This document shows, in pieces, positions 35,169-43,697 of a stretch of 64,000 nucleotides of DNA. The translations under genes were made by a program, and so were the position numbers. The notes beneath the pieces were generated by a model. The model was not told where the DNA came from. It saw only the letters and a program-made list of their open reading frames with translations, and ran no database searches. Within the stretch, counting starts at the first letter, position 1. Each line of letters starts with the position of its first letter. Source of the stretch: Euzebya sp051004735 (GTDB lineage: Bacteria; Actinomycetota; Nitriliruptoria; Euzebyales; Euzebyaceae); contig JBPCKA010000103.1 of assembly GCA_051004735.1 (NCBI GenBank), positions 1 to 64,000 on the forward strand, read 5' to 3'.

Positions 35169-36419
35169 TCATTGCACGAGCGTGTATTCGCCGTCCTGGA
35201 TCTGGAAGATGAAGAAGTCAGCGCCCTCGACATCGCCGTTTTCGTCAAACGACAACGTGCCACCCAGGATCGAGTCATCGATCGAGGTGTCGGGCAGGGC
35301 CGTCAGGACGGCTTCGCGGGTGAGTTCGCCATCACCGCAAGCCGTGGTGGCTGCGGTCAGCACCGCCTGCATCGCGGCGTACACCGGTGGTCCGAAGGTG
35401 CCGAAGTCACCGAACTCCTCGCTGTAGGCGCTGACCAGTTCCTCATCCTCAGGAATCCCGCGAATGTCGGGGGCGAAGGAGGAGACGTAGGCGCCTTCTG
35501 CGGTGAAGTCATCGGGGCTGAACAGGCCATCGGAGCCGAAAACTGTGGCCTCCTTGCCCTGTTCGGTCAGTTGCTGGGCGAAGATCTGCGCGTTTGCGGC
35601 GATCTGCCAGGGCAGGAAGATGACGTCGACGTCATCGCCCACCGCCGAGACCAGCGACGAGAAGTCGGTCTGGTCCTGGTTGACCGAGTCGGTTGCCACG
35701 GTGACACCTTCGTCCTCAAGTGTCTGCACGGCCGCCTCGGCCAGACCTGTGGAGTAGGAGGTCTGGTCGTCGATGACCAGGACACTGGCGGCGCTCAACT
35801 CAGAAACCATGAAGTTGGCGTCGGTCGGTCCCTGGACATCGTCACGCGGCACCACCCGGAAGAACCCGGGAATGCTGCCGTCGGTCAGGTCGGTCGAAGT
35901 GGCACTGGGTGAGACGAACGCGATACCACCGGCCAGAACCGGTCCGATCGCCTGCACCTCCTGCGAGCCGGCCGGGCCGACGATGGCCACGATGGAGTCA
36001 TCGGAGTCAAACTGCTGGGCCACGGTCGTGGCCTGTGCCGGGTCAAGCTGGGTATCGCCCTCGACCAGCGTGAAGTCGGTGCCGTTGTCGGTGTTGAAGC
36101 GGTCAATGGCGAAGGTGGCCCAGTTGAGCTGCTCCTGACCGATCGAGGCGGCATCCCCGGTGAAGGGACCCATGACCCCGATGGCACCGCTGCAGTCCGT
36201 GGCGGCACCATCAGCAGTGGCGCTGGCCGAGGGACTGGCAGCGGCATCGGTTTCTGACGCGGTCGCCGTGGTCTCCGTGGGTGTTGCGGCCTCCGTGGCC
36301 GTGTCGGCTGGCTCGGGTGCGGCGGTGCTGCTGGCCGTGTCGGTACCCCCATCTCCTCCCCCACACGCGGTCGCGAGGACCGCCAGGACGGCGAGCAGGA
36401 CAACGATGTGATGTCTCAT
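35169..36419 (-). CDS. ABC transporter substrate-binding lipoprotein LivK (set 1)
   Basis: A 416-aa periplasmic-binding-protein fold (Peripla_BP_6). The signal peptide ends in the lipobox L-A-T-A-C (Cys19), followed by a Thr/Ala/Glu-rich tether to about residue 75, then G-A-I-G-V-M-G-P-F-T-G. It captures the substrate for LivHMGF downstream. Family members bind amino acids, urea, or aromatic acids; the neighbouring enzymes favour an aromatic. Confidence 0.9.
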   Translation of the reverse strand: MRHHIVVLLAVLAVLATACGGGDGGTDTASSTAAPEPADTATEAATPTETTATASETDAAASPSASATADGAATDCSGAIGVMGPFTGDAASIGQEQLNWATFAIDRFNTDNGTDFTLVEGDTQLDPAQATTVAQQFDSDDSIVAIVGPAGSQEVQAIGPVLAGGIAFVSPSATSTDLTDGSIPGFFRVVPRDDVQGPTDANFMVSELSAASVLVIDDQTSYSTGLAEAAVQTLEDEGVTVATDSVNQDQTDFSSLVSAVGDDVDVIFLPWQIAANAQIFAQQLTEQGKEATVFGSDGLFSPDDFTAEGAYVSSFAPDIRGIPEDEELVSAYSEEFGDFGTFGPPVYAAMQAVLTAATTACGDGELTREAVLTALPDTSIDDSILGGTLSFDENGDVEGADFFIFQIQDGEYTLVQ

Positions 36420-37135
36420 GACGATGACCCTTCACTTGTTTTTGGGACTTCAGAACCTTGCTTCGTTTTGGAACTCGGATCACCTGCGGGGTGGAAGACA
36501 CCCAGCACCCGCAACGTGTCGTTCCCGGTGTTCTCCATGCAATGCGGGGTATGCGGTGGCAGATAGACGGCTGATCCGGGGGTGACCGGCGTCGCTTTCC
36601 CGTCGATGTGGCACACCCCGGTGCCCGACAGGACATAGACGATCTCGTCGTAGGTGTGGCGGTGCGGTGGCGCCGCGCCGGGGGGAATCTCACCGACGAA
36701 CTGGGTGACACTACGGCAGCCGGACTCGGGGCTGGCGGTGATCCGGAAGTGGCGGTCATCGGTGGTGTGCAGTGGCTGATCGGCAAGCCTCCTCGTAACC
36801 GAGCGCGGCCCGACAGTCGCGGAGTCGTTGTCCAGCGGCACTCTGACCGACACCACCCGCAGGGTCTCGGGACCGGGGTTTGAGATCTGGCAACTCTCAC
36901 CCGGCACCAGATGCACAGAGGTGTCGGGCGCCAAAGGATAAGAGGTGGTTCCCAGGTGCAGCGTGCCCTGTCCGGCCTCGACGAACATCACCTCCTCGGC
37001 CTGACCCACCTGGCGAGGCGCCCAGGTGCCGGGATCGAACTCCACCACCTGTTGGCTCAGCCGCAGGCAGCCGTCCGACGGTCCTATCGTGACCCGTTCG
37101 GTGGCCGTGCCGGTGTCGCCGGCGGGCAGCGTCAT
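36416..37135 (-). CDS. Bicupin protein
   Basis: A 239-aa protein of two cupin barrels. The second keeps a metal site: P-H-R-H-T-Y-D-E-I at residues 147-155 and P-H-T-P-H later. The first has weaker ligands (V-G-Q-A-E-E-V-M-F-V-E-A-G-Q-G). Could be a dioxygenase, isomerase or aminohydrolase; (S)-ureidoglycine aminohydrolase and other bicupins share the layout. Overlaps livK and the peroxiredoxin gene by four bases each, so it belongs to the isatin/anthranilate operon, where a ring-oxidising step would make sense. Confidence 0.75.
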   Translation of the reverse strand: MTLPAGDTGTATERVTIGPSDGCLRLSQQVVEFDPGTWAPRQVGQAEEVMFVEAGQGTLHLGTTSYPLAPDTSVHLVPGESCQISNPGPETLRVVSVRVPLDNDSATVGPRSVTRRLADQPLHTTDDRHFRITASPESGCRSVTQFVGEIPPGAAPPHRHTYDEIVYVLSGTGVCHIDGKATPVTPGSAVYLPPHTPHCMENTGNDTLRVLGVFHPAGDPSSKTKQGSEVPKTSEGSSS

Positions 37136-37608
37136 GATGCCTCCGCCGCCCTCACCTCAGCGGCTGCCTCCAGGATCTCGCGGGGGTGACCGACCACGTC
37201 CTCGACCTGCCAGATCCGTCTGACCACTCCGCCGCTGTCGAGAAGGAACGTCACCCGGTCGCTGAGCGTGCCGTACTTGCCGTAGTCCTTGTGAGCCCCC
37301 AGTTCTTCGACCAGTTTCTGATCCGGGTCAGCCACCAGACTGAATGAGAGGGCGTGATCTTCGGCGAAGCAACGATGGCTTTCCTCATCATCGGTGCTGA
37401 CGCCGATCACCTGGATGTCGGCGGCCTCAAACTGCGGGACCGCGTGGTCCAGTTCGATGGCCTGCCGGGTGCATGTCGGCGTGTTATCGGCGGGATACAG
37501 ATAGATCGCCGTCATCCCGTCGCCCGCGGCCACGTGCCGTTGCAGGTCCGGCAGGATGTCAAGCGGGAATCGGTCCCCGACTTCCACCTTCAAAGAATGA
37601 TCGCTCAT
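37132..37608 (-). CDS. Peroxiredoxin (BCP/PrxQ type)
   Basis: A 158-aa thiol peroxidase. The peroxidatic Cys is in Y-P-A-D-N-T-P-T-C-T near residue 46; I see no resolving Cys five residues on, so it is a 1-Cys-like BCP. K-D-Y-G-K-Y-G and R-V-T-F-L-L-D fit the family. ATG 37608 overlaps the upstream stop. It may protect the oxygen-using steps of the pathway. Confidence 0.85.
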   Translation of the reverse strand: MSDHSLKVEVGDRFPLDILPDLQRHVAAGDGMTAIYLYPADNTPTCTRQAIELDHAVPQFEAADIQVIGVSTDDEESHRCFAEDHALSFSLVADPDQKLVEELGAHKDYGKYGTLSDRVTFLLDSGGVVRRIWQVEDVVGHPREILEAAAEVRAAEAS

Positions 37609-38384
37609 CCGTTGGAAACCAGGGCCAGCACGCGGGTGGGGCTGCCCGAACCACCGGTGATCTTCAGCGGTGAGGCGACCAGCACCGCGCCTGTGGGTGG
37701 CAGTTGGTCCAGGTTGGCCAACTGGGTCAGGCCGTACTTGCCGGCGCCCAGCATGAAGCCGTGGCAAGGAAAGGCGGGATCGAAGGAGTGGGCTGCCCCG
37801 GCGTCGGTGCCGACCGTTTCCACGCCGACACCCACGATCGGGGCCTCGGTGGCCAGCCATTGCGCGCAGTCAACGGAGATGCCCGGCGTGTGCGGCCCGG
37901 TGTCATCGGCATTCAGGAAGGCATCCTGGTCGTGTGCCCGAGCATCCCAACCGGTGCGATACAGCAGCCAGCCACCCTCGGGCAGCGCCCCGTGTTCGGC
38001 CTCGAATGCTTTGATGTGGTCGATCTCCAACAGAAAATCGGGGTTGTCGGCGACCTCGGCGCTGTGGTCCAGGACCACCGCGGGACCGACCAGCCTGCCG
38101 GGTGGCACCTGGTCGACGCTGTCGCCGTCCTCCGAGCCGGTGATCCAGTGGATTGGCGCATCAAAGTGCGTGCCCGTGTGCTCGCCCGTTTTGAACCAGT
38201 TCCAGTACCAGGCCGGTCCGCGGTCGTCGTAGCGGGAGATCTCGTGCAGCTCAAAGGTCGGCGTGTTCGCGAAGGGTTCGGGCAGCAGCAGGATCGGCGT
38301 GCTCGGGCCCAACGGTTGGGTCAGGTCGACGACCCTGACCGACCCGTCGGTCAGTGCGGCAGCGAGATCGGTCAAGACGGACAT
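37605..38384 (-). CDS. Isatin hydrolase/kynurenine formamidase-like cyclase
   Basis: A 259-aa metal-dependent hydrolase of the cyclase family (PF04199). The metal-binding motif H-T-G-T-H-F-D-A-P-I-H is intact and is preceded by V-V-D-L-T-Q-P-L-G-P-S-T-P. Known members open isatin to isatinate (Mn2+) or hydrolyse N-formylkynurenine. Here it is followed in the operon by peroxiredoxin and cupin genes and preceded by a two-subunit ThDP decarboxylase, the arrangement expected for isatin to isatinate to 2-aminobenzaldehyde. Formamidase activity leading to anthranilate is the alternative. Confidence 0.82.
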   Translation of the reverse strand: MSVLTDLAAALTDGSVRVVDLTQPLGPSTPILLLPEPFANTPTFELHEISRYDDRGPAWYWNWFKTGEHTGTHFDAPIHWITGSEDGDSVDQVPPGRLVGPAVVLDHSAEVADNPDFLLEIDHIKAFEAEHGALPEGGWLLYRTGWDARAHDQDAFLNADDTGPHTPGISVDCAQWLATEAPIVGVGVETVGTDAGAAHSFDPAFPCHGFMLGAGKYGLTQLANLDQLPPTGAVLVASPLKITGGSGSPTRVLALVSNG

Positions 38385-38387
38385 TGG

Positions 38388-38951
38388 TCAGCTCTCCTTG
38401 AGGGCGCGGGCGAACTCGAAGCGGTTCTCCAGCATGTGGACATCAATGTGAAACAGCGGCGGGCCGGCTTCCTCGACCTTGGCGGTGATCGAATGCAACG
38501 CGGTGTCGGCGACCCCTGTCCTGAACGCCTCGGTAAACGTCTCCAGGCTGTCCACGGTGGGGGCGTGTGGGATGCCGGCCGCGCGGGCGATCCCGGCAAG
38601 GTCTGACCCGGTGGCGGTGGCCGTGGGGAACCCACCCACCGACAGCAGGCTCTCGTTGTCGAACACGACGTGAGTCAGGTTCGGCGGTGCATACCGTGCC
38701 AGGGTCGTCAGCCCACCCAGGTTCATCAGCACCGACCCGTCCCCGTCAAGCACCACCACCGGTCGGTCGGGTTGGGCCAACGCGATCCCCAGGCCCAGCG
38801 AGGACGCCAGGCCCATGGCGTGCTCCAGGTAGAAGAAGTTGCGGCGATGTCCCAGGGAGTACAGCTCGGCCGCGACCGCACCCATGATCGTGACCACGGC
38901 GACGTCGGCCAGATCCTCATAGATGGCCTGCAGGCAGTCGATGCGCCTCAA
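38388..38951 (-). CDS. ThDP-dependent decarboxylase, beta (PP-domain) subunit
   Basis: A 187-aa ThDP-binding PP domain alone: G-A-V-A-A-E-L, then the ThDP/Mg motif G-D-G-S-V-L-M-N-L-G-G with F-D-N-E-S 20 residues on. It resembles the beta half of sulfopyruvate/phosphonopyruvate decarboxylases. Start TTG 38951 is preferred: GGGAGG lies just upstream and it overlaps the alpha stop (TTGA); GTG 38966 in frame is possible. With the alpha subunit it would decarboxylate a 2-oxo acid; isatinate is a 2-oxo acid (2-aminophenylglyoxylate), which fits. Confidence 0.82.
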   Translation of the reverse strand: MRRIDCLQAIYEDLADVAVVTIMGAVAAELYSLGHRRNFFYLEHAMGLASSLGLGIALAQPDRPVVVLDGDGSVLMNLGGLTTLARYAPPNLTHVVFDNESLLSVGGFPTATATGSDLAGIARAAGIPHAPTVDSLETFTEAFRTGVADTALHSITAKVEEAGPPLFHIDVHMLENRFEFARALKES

Positions 38952-39481
38952 CGCGGCTCCTCCCACATCAGATCACGGTTCAGCAGCAGGGCCACTGGCG
39001 ACAGCGACGCCGAGGCCAGCGTGACGGCCTTACGGATCTGCGCCTGAACTGTTGCCGGGTCCCGCAACTCATCCCACAGGATCCCCAGGGCGTCAAGCAC
39101 CCGGCGGGTGACCTTGCCGCCCTCGGTCTGCCACGGGTCGGTCTCACCCATGTGGCCACGGTCACTGATCAGCATCAGCAGCGGGATCTTGTACAGCTGC
39201 GCACCGCTGACGATGCCGTTGACCGACGCAAGGAACCCGTGATTCTGCATCAGCATGGCCGATCGCTTGCCGGCCAGGTGGGCTCCCATGCTGACGCCGA
39301 CGCCCTCCTCCTCCTTGGCCAGCCGGACCAGAGCCACCTCCGGGTCGTTGTCGGCCATACGCACCAGGTGGACCAGCCAGGTCTCGGGCAATGCCGACAT
39401 GACCTGCACATCGACGCTACGCAGGGCGTCATAGATCGCTTTTGAGTTCCCCTCGGAGACCGGCACGCGGCCACCATTCAC
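38948..39481 (-). CDS. ThDP-dependent decarboxylase, alpha (Pyr-domain) subunit
   Basis: A 177-aa ThDP pyrimidine-binding domain: R-L-A-K-E-E-E-G-V-G-V-S-M-G contains the catalytic Glu and M-L-M-Q-N-H-G-F the conserved strand after it. It resembles the alpha half of sulfopyruvate decarboxylase. First gene of the ten-gene leftward operon; the promoter lies in the 149-base divergent gap to livK set 2. Candidate isatinate (or another aryl 2-oxo acid) decarboxylase. Confidence 0.82.
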   Translation of the reverse strand: MNGGRVPVSEGNSKAIYDALRSVDVQVMSALPETWLVHLVRMADNDPEVALVRLAKEEEGVGVSMGAHLAGKRSAMLMQNHGFLASVNGIVSGAQLYKIPLLMLISDRGHMGETDPWQTEGGKVTRRVLDALGILWDELRDPATVQAQIRKAVTLASASLSPVALLLNRDLMWEEPR

Positions 39482-39630
39482 CCGATCACCGCTGTCGTCA
39501 AGGACCGAATTTCTGATGACTCAGACCCTGGACATCACCTCCGGGCTTGCGTAACACTTGCGATCGACAATATTGCGGCATACGTTCTGAGCCCGCCTCA
39601 GGGGCGCTATTTCCGATGTGGAGGACCATG

Positions 39631-40950
39631 ATGAAGCCGACCCGTGGATTGCAACGCCTGTTGGCGGTGATGTGTTGTCTGACCCTGGGGCTGGCCGCCT
39701 GTTCATCGACCGAGGACACCCCGGACGACACGGCTTCCCAGCCGGCAACCCCGGCTGAGGAGACAGCCACGACGGAACCCGCCGAGGACGACCCCACGAC
39801 CGACGCCACCGAGACCACCGACGCCACCGAGACCACCGACGCCACTGAGGAAGACAGTGCCGCTGAGGGAGGTGCCGTCAAGGTGGGGATGATCACCACC
39901 CTGTCAGGCGGGGCGGCCTACATCGGCGAGGACATTCGTGACGGGTTCCAACTGGCCTTCGACATCGACGGCGGTTGGGACCTTGACCTGGTGGTCGAGG
40001 ATGACGCGCAGGAGCCCGACACCGGGTCACAACTGGCCGAGCGGATGCTCAGCCGGGACAACGTCGACATCATGACCGGCATCGTGTTCTCCAATGTCGC
40101 TGGCGCGGTCGTGCCCCAGGTGGTGGGCCAGGACGTCATCTACCTCAGCCCCAACGCCGGACCCTCGCCCTTCGCCGGTGCGCAGTGCAACGAGAACTAC
40201 TTCGCGGTCGCGTGGCAAAACGACAACCCGGCCGAGGCGATGGGCCAGTATGTGGCCGATCAGGGCTTTGAGTCCGTCGTCGCACTGGCGCCCAACTATC
40301 AGGCCGGACAGGACAGCATCGCCGGCTTCAAGCGGTTGTTCGGCGACGTCGAAGGCGAGATCTACACCGAGTTCGGTGCGACCGACTACGCCCAGGCGAT
40401 CGCTGAGATCCGCGATGCCGACCCCGACGCCGTCTACTTCTTCTACCCCGGTGGCATGGGCATCGCGTTCGTCCAGCAATACGTGGATTCGGGGCTGGAC
40501 ATCCCCATCTTCGGCCCCACGTTCTCATTCGATGAGACCCTGATCGACGCCATCGGCGAACCGGCACTGGGCCTGCAGAACGCCTCGTTCTGGGCGCCCG
40601 ACCTGGACGTGCCGGCAAACACCGAGTTCGTCCAGCAGTTCCGCGACGCCTACGGGCGTACACCGACCGCCTACGCCGCCCAGAGCTTTGACACCGGCAA
40701 CCTGCTGCTCTCCGCGCTTGACGCGACCGGGGACCCCAGCGACACCGCCGGCATGCGCGAGGCTCTGCACGAGGCCAACTTCGACAGCGTGCGTGGCAAC
40801 TTCAGGTTCGGCAACAACAACCACCCCATCCAGGACTGGTATCTGCTGGAGGTGGTGCAGGGCGAGGAAGAGGGCGATCTGACCAACACGATCGTCGAAA
40901 CGATCCTCACCGACCACGCTGACGCCTACGCCACCGAATGTGATCTGTAG
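39631..40950 (+). CDS. ABC transporter substrate-binding lipoprotein LivK (set 2)
   Basis: A 439-aa binding protein. ATG 39631 is chosen from two adjacent ATGs by spacing from GGAGG. Lipobox L-A-A-C, then an acidic tether with a D-A-T-E-T-T repeat, then K-V-G-M-I-T-T-L-S-G-G-A-A-Y-I-G of the Peripla_BP_6 fold. It heads the rightward livKHMGF operon, divergent from the decarboxylase operon. Not closely similar to set 1, so it probably binds a different ligand of the same pathway. Confidence 0.9.
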   Translation: MKPTRGLQRLLAVMCCLTLGLAACSSTEDTPDDTASQPATPAEETATTEPAEDDPTTDATETTDATETTDATEEDSAAEGGAVKVGMITTLSGGAAYIGEDIRDGFQLAFDIDGGWDLDLVVEDDAQEPDTGSQLAERMLSRDNVDIMTGIVFSNVAGAVVPQVVGQDVIYLSPNAGPSPFAGAQCNENYFAVAWQNDNPAEAMGQYVADQGFESVVALAPNYQAGQDSIAGFKRLFGDVEGEIYTEFGATDYAQAIAEIRDADPDAVYFFYPGGMGIAFVQQYVDSGLDIPIFGPTFSFDETLIDAIGEPALGLQNASFWAPDLDVPANTEFVQQFRDAYGRTPTAYAAQSFDTGNLLLSALDATGDPSDTAGMREALHEANFDSVRGNFRFGNNNHPIQDWYLLEVVQGEEEGDLTNTIVETILTDHADAYATECDL

Positions 40951-40971
40951 CCTCAGCACGACCCACCGCTG

Positions 40972-41889
40972 ATGGGGCTGTTCCTGGAACAGGCCCTGAA
41001 CGGCCTGCAGGCAGGGTTCACCCTGCTGATGGTCTCCTCGGGCCTGACGTTGATCTTCGGGATCATGAACGTGATCAACCTGGCCCACGGCTCGTTATTC
41101 ATGGTGGGGGCGTTCGTAGCCGCCGACGTCGGCAGCCGCACCGGCAACTTCGCGATCGCGTTGCTGGCCGGCATGGTCGCCGCCGGCATAACCGGCCTTA
41201 TCGTTGAGTTCCTGATCATCCGGCGGCTGTACCTGCGCAACCACCTGGACCAGGTGCTGGCCACCTTCGGGCTGGTCCTGATGGCCAACCAGGGTGTGCA
41301 GATGATCTATGGCACCAGACCCTCAAGCGTCCAGCGACCGGCCTTCCTCAACAACTCCGTCACCGTGCTCCCCGGCGTGCAGTATCCGACATATCGATTG
41401 GCGATCATCGTCGCCGGAATCGTGACGATCGGGGTCCTGTACTGGATCATGGGCCGCACCCGGGTGGGCCTGTGGATCCGTGCGGGTGTGACGCACCGGG
41501 AACTGCTGGGGGCCTTCGGTATCAACGTCTCACTGCTGTACACGCTGGTGTTCGCCCTGGGCGCCGTGCTGGCCGGTTTCGCCGGGGTTGTGGCCTCGCC
41601 ATTCCTGGCAGTTGAAGCGGGCGTCGGTGACAGCTTCTTGATCCTAAGCTTCGTCGTGATCGTGATCGGCGGGATCGGTTCGCTGAAGGGTGCCATAGTT
41701 GGGTCGTTGGTCCTGGGACTGGTCGACACGATGGCCCGGACCTACCTTCCGCGACTCTTCAGCCGGTTTCTGGACCCCAGCGCCGCAGCGACCGTGGGGG
41801 CGTCGGTGGCCGCTGCCAGCATCTACCTGGTCATGGTGGTGGTCCTGATGACCAAACCGAACGGATTGTTCGGGGTCACCGATGACTGA
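40972..41889 (+). CDS. livH: Branched-chain-type ABC permease LivH (set 2)
   Basis: A 305-aa permease: A-L-N-G-L-Q-A-G-F-T-L-L-M-V-S-S-G-L at the start and V-I-V-I-G-G-I-G-S-L-K-G-A-I-V-G as the EAA-type loop. Overlaps livM by eight bases. No ribosome site is obvious; it lies 21 bases after livK. Confidence 0.9.
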   Translation: MGLFLEQALNGLQAGFTLLMVSSGLTLIFGIMNVINLAHGSLFMVGAFVAADVGSRTGNFAIALLAGMVAAGITGLIVEFLIIRRLYLRNHLDQVLATFGLVLMANQGVQMIYGTRPSSVQRPAFLNNSVTVLPGVQYPTYRLAIIVAGIVTIGVLYWIMGRTRVGLWIRAGVTHRELLGAFGINVSLLYTLVFALGAVLAGFAGVVASPFLAVEAGVGDSFLILSFVVIVIGGIGSLKGAIVGSLVLGLVDTMARTYLPRLFSRFLDPSAAATVGASVAAASIYLVMVVVLMTKPNGLFGVTDD

Positions 41890-42886
41890 TCTGGCCCCTG
41901 GCCGATTCGTGAGTTCCCGCCTACCGGTGATCTTCACCCTGGCGGTGATGGCTGTGCTGGCGATCGGGCCCCTGTGGGCCGGTGCCACGGACCGGGACTA
42001 TCTGGTTCGCACCTTCGTCCGGGTTGCCATCTTCGGGCTGGCGGCGATGAGCCTTGACTTCGTGGTCGGCTATGGCGGCATGGTCAGCCTGGGCCACGCG
42101 GCATTCCTGGGAGTCGGTGCCTATACCGCCGGCGCACTCAGTTTCCATGCCATCCAGGGATCTACGTTCCTGGGGGTTCCGGGCACCGATCAGGTCCTTT
42201 TCTCCTGGCCGTTGGCCATCGTGGTCGGGGCGGCGCTGGGGTTGGGCATCGGGGCGTTGTCGCTGCGCACCAAGGGCGTGTACTTCATCATGGCGACGCT
42301 GGCGTTCAACCAGATGGTCTTCTTCCTGTTCAATGCCCTGGAGATCTATGGAGGCGATGACGGCGTCGGACTGTTCGCCGCACAGCGGCGCCTGGGCCCG
42401 TTGGACATGGGCTCGGACCTGACCTATTTCTATGTCTGCTACGCCGTCCTGCTGCTCGGTGTCATCGGCTACAACCTGATGATCCGCGCGCCGTTCGGCC
42501 GGGTCATACGGGGGTGCCACGACAACGAGGGCCGGATGCAGGCGCTGGGGTTCAAGACCTACCGCTATCGGCTGGCCGCGTTCACCCTGTCCGCAGCGGT
42601 CACCTCGTTGGCCGGCGCGATGGCCGTGGGTGAATCCCGTTTCCTGAGCCCCGACATCGCGCACTGGACCGAATCGGGTGTGCTGCTGATCATGGTCATC
42701 GCAGGCGGGCTGGGCAGCCTGACCGGTGGGATCGTCGGGGCTGCAGCCCTATTGCTGTTCGAGGAGTTGTCCATCGATCTGACCCAGAACTGGCAGTTCT
42801 TCGTCGGTCTGGCCCTGCTGGTCGTGGTGTTGGTCGCGCCGAAGGGTCTGACAGGTGCGGTGCTGCGTGGACGACGAAATGTCTGA
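41882..42886 (+). CDS. livM: Branched-chain-type ABC permease LivM (set 2)
   Basis: A 334-aa permease of normal length: A-M-S-L-D-F-V-V-G-Y-G-G-M-V-S-L-G-H-A-A-F-L-G opens the core, with I-M-A-T-L-A-F-N-Q-M and V-I-A-G-G-L-G-S-L-T-G-G-I-V-G later. Overlaps livH and livG by eight bases each. Confidence 0.92.
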   Translation: MTDLAPGRFVSSRLPVIFTLAVMAVLAIGPLWAGATDRDYLVRTFVRVAIFGLAAMSLDFVVGYGGMVSLGHAAFLGVGAYTAGALSFHAIQGSTFLGVPGTDQVLFSWPLAIVVGAALGLGIGALSLRTKGVYFIMATLAFNQMVFFLFNALEIYGGDDGVGLFAAQRRLGPLDMGSDLTYFYVCYAVLLLGVIGYNLMIRAPFGRVIRGCHDNEGRMQALGFKTYRYRLAAFTLSAAVTSLAGAMAVGESRFLSPDIAHWTESGVLLIMVIAGGLGSLTGGIVGAAALLLFEELSIDLTQNWQFFVGLALLVVVLVAPKGLTGAVLRGRRNV

Positions 42887-43697
42887 GGCTGCCGGGTTGT
42901 GCTGCCGGGGGTTGGACAAGCATTTTGGCGCCCTGCATGTGACCTGCGGCCTTGACCTTGACGTCCGCCCGGGACAGGTCCATGCCCTGATCGGGCCCAA
43001 CGGAGCCGGAAAGACCACCGCCCTGGCCCAACTCAGCGGCGAGTTGCGCAGCGATGCCGGGACCGTGCAACTGGACGGTCGTGACATCACCGAGCTGTCC
43101 CTGCCCGATCGGGTCCGCGCGGGAATCGCCCGCAGTTACCAGATCTCCTCCTTCTTTCCTGGGTTCACCGTCCGCGAGAACGTCGAGTTGGCCTTGCAGG
43201 CAACCGCTGGCCACAGCTTCCGGTTCCTGCGTCCCGCCCGGATGAACTTCTCACGCGTGACCGCCGCGGGCGAGTTGCTGGACCGTGTGGGGCTGGCCGG
43301 GATTGCAGACGCCTCGGCTGCCAGTCTTGCCCATGGCCAGACCCGCCAGCTTGAGATCGCGATGGCCCTGGCGTCAGACCCCACGATTGTCCTGCTGGAC
43401 GAACCCATGGCGGGGATGGCCCCCGACGAGGCTCACCAACTGACCGACCTGATCATCCAATTGGGCAGCGAAGTTGGTGTCCTGCTGGTCGAGCACGACA
43501 TGGACATCGTCTTCAGCGTCAGCGCGGTGATCACCGTGCTTGACCAGGGCCGCACGATTGCCGAGGGAACCCCTGCGGACATCCGTGCCGATGCCCGTGT
43601 CCAACAGCTGTACCTGCGCGAGACCTCAGGCGAGCCAGGGGGCCAGGCGGTCGCGGACGACCCGGCACACGAAGAGGGTCGCGATGCTTCGGGTTGA
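42879..43697 (+). CDS. livG: Branched-chain-type ABC transporter ATPase LivG (set 2)
   Basis: A 272-aa ATPase from ATG 42879. Walker A G-P-N-G-A-G-K-T-T, R-S-Y-Q-I-S-S-F-F-P in place of the usual R-T-F-Q, L-A-H-G-Q-T-R-Q-L-E-I-A signature and V-L-L-D-E-P-M-A-G-M-A. The last 20 residues run into the livF start (14-base overlap). Confidence 0.9.
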   Translation: MSEAAGLCCRGLDKHFGALHVTCGLDLDVRPGQVHALIGPNGAGKTTALAQLSGELRSDAGTVQLDGRDITELSLPDRVRAGIARSYQISSFFPGFTVRENVELALQATAGHSFRFLRPARMNFSRVTAAGELLDRVGLAGIADASAASLAHGQTRQLEIAMALASDPTIVLLDEPMAGMAPDEAHQLTDLIIQLGSEVGVLLVEHDMDIVFSVSAVITVLDQGRTIAEGTPADIRADARVQQLYLRETSGEPGGQAVADDPAHEEGRDASG

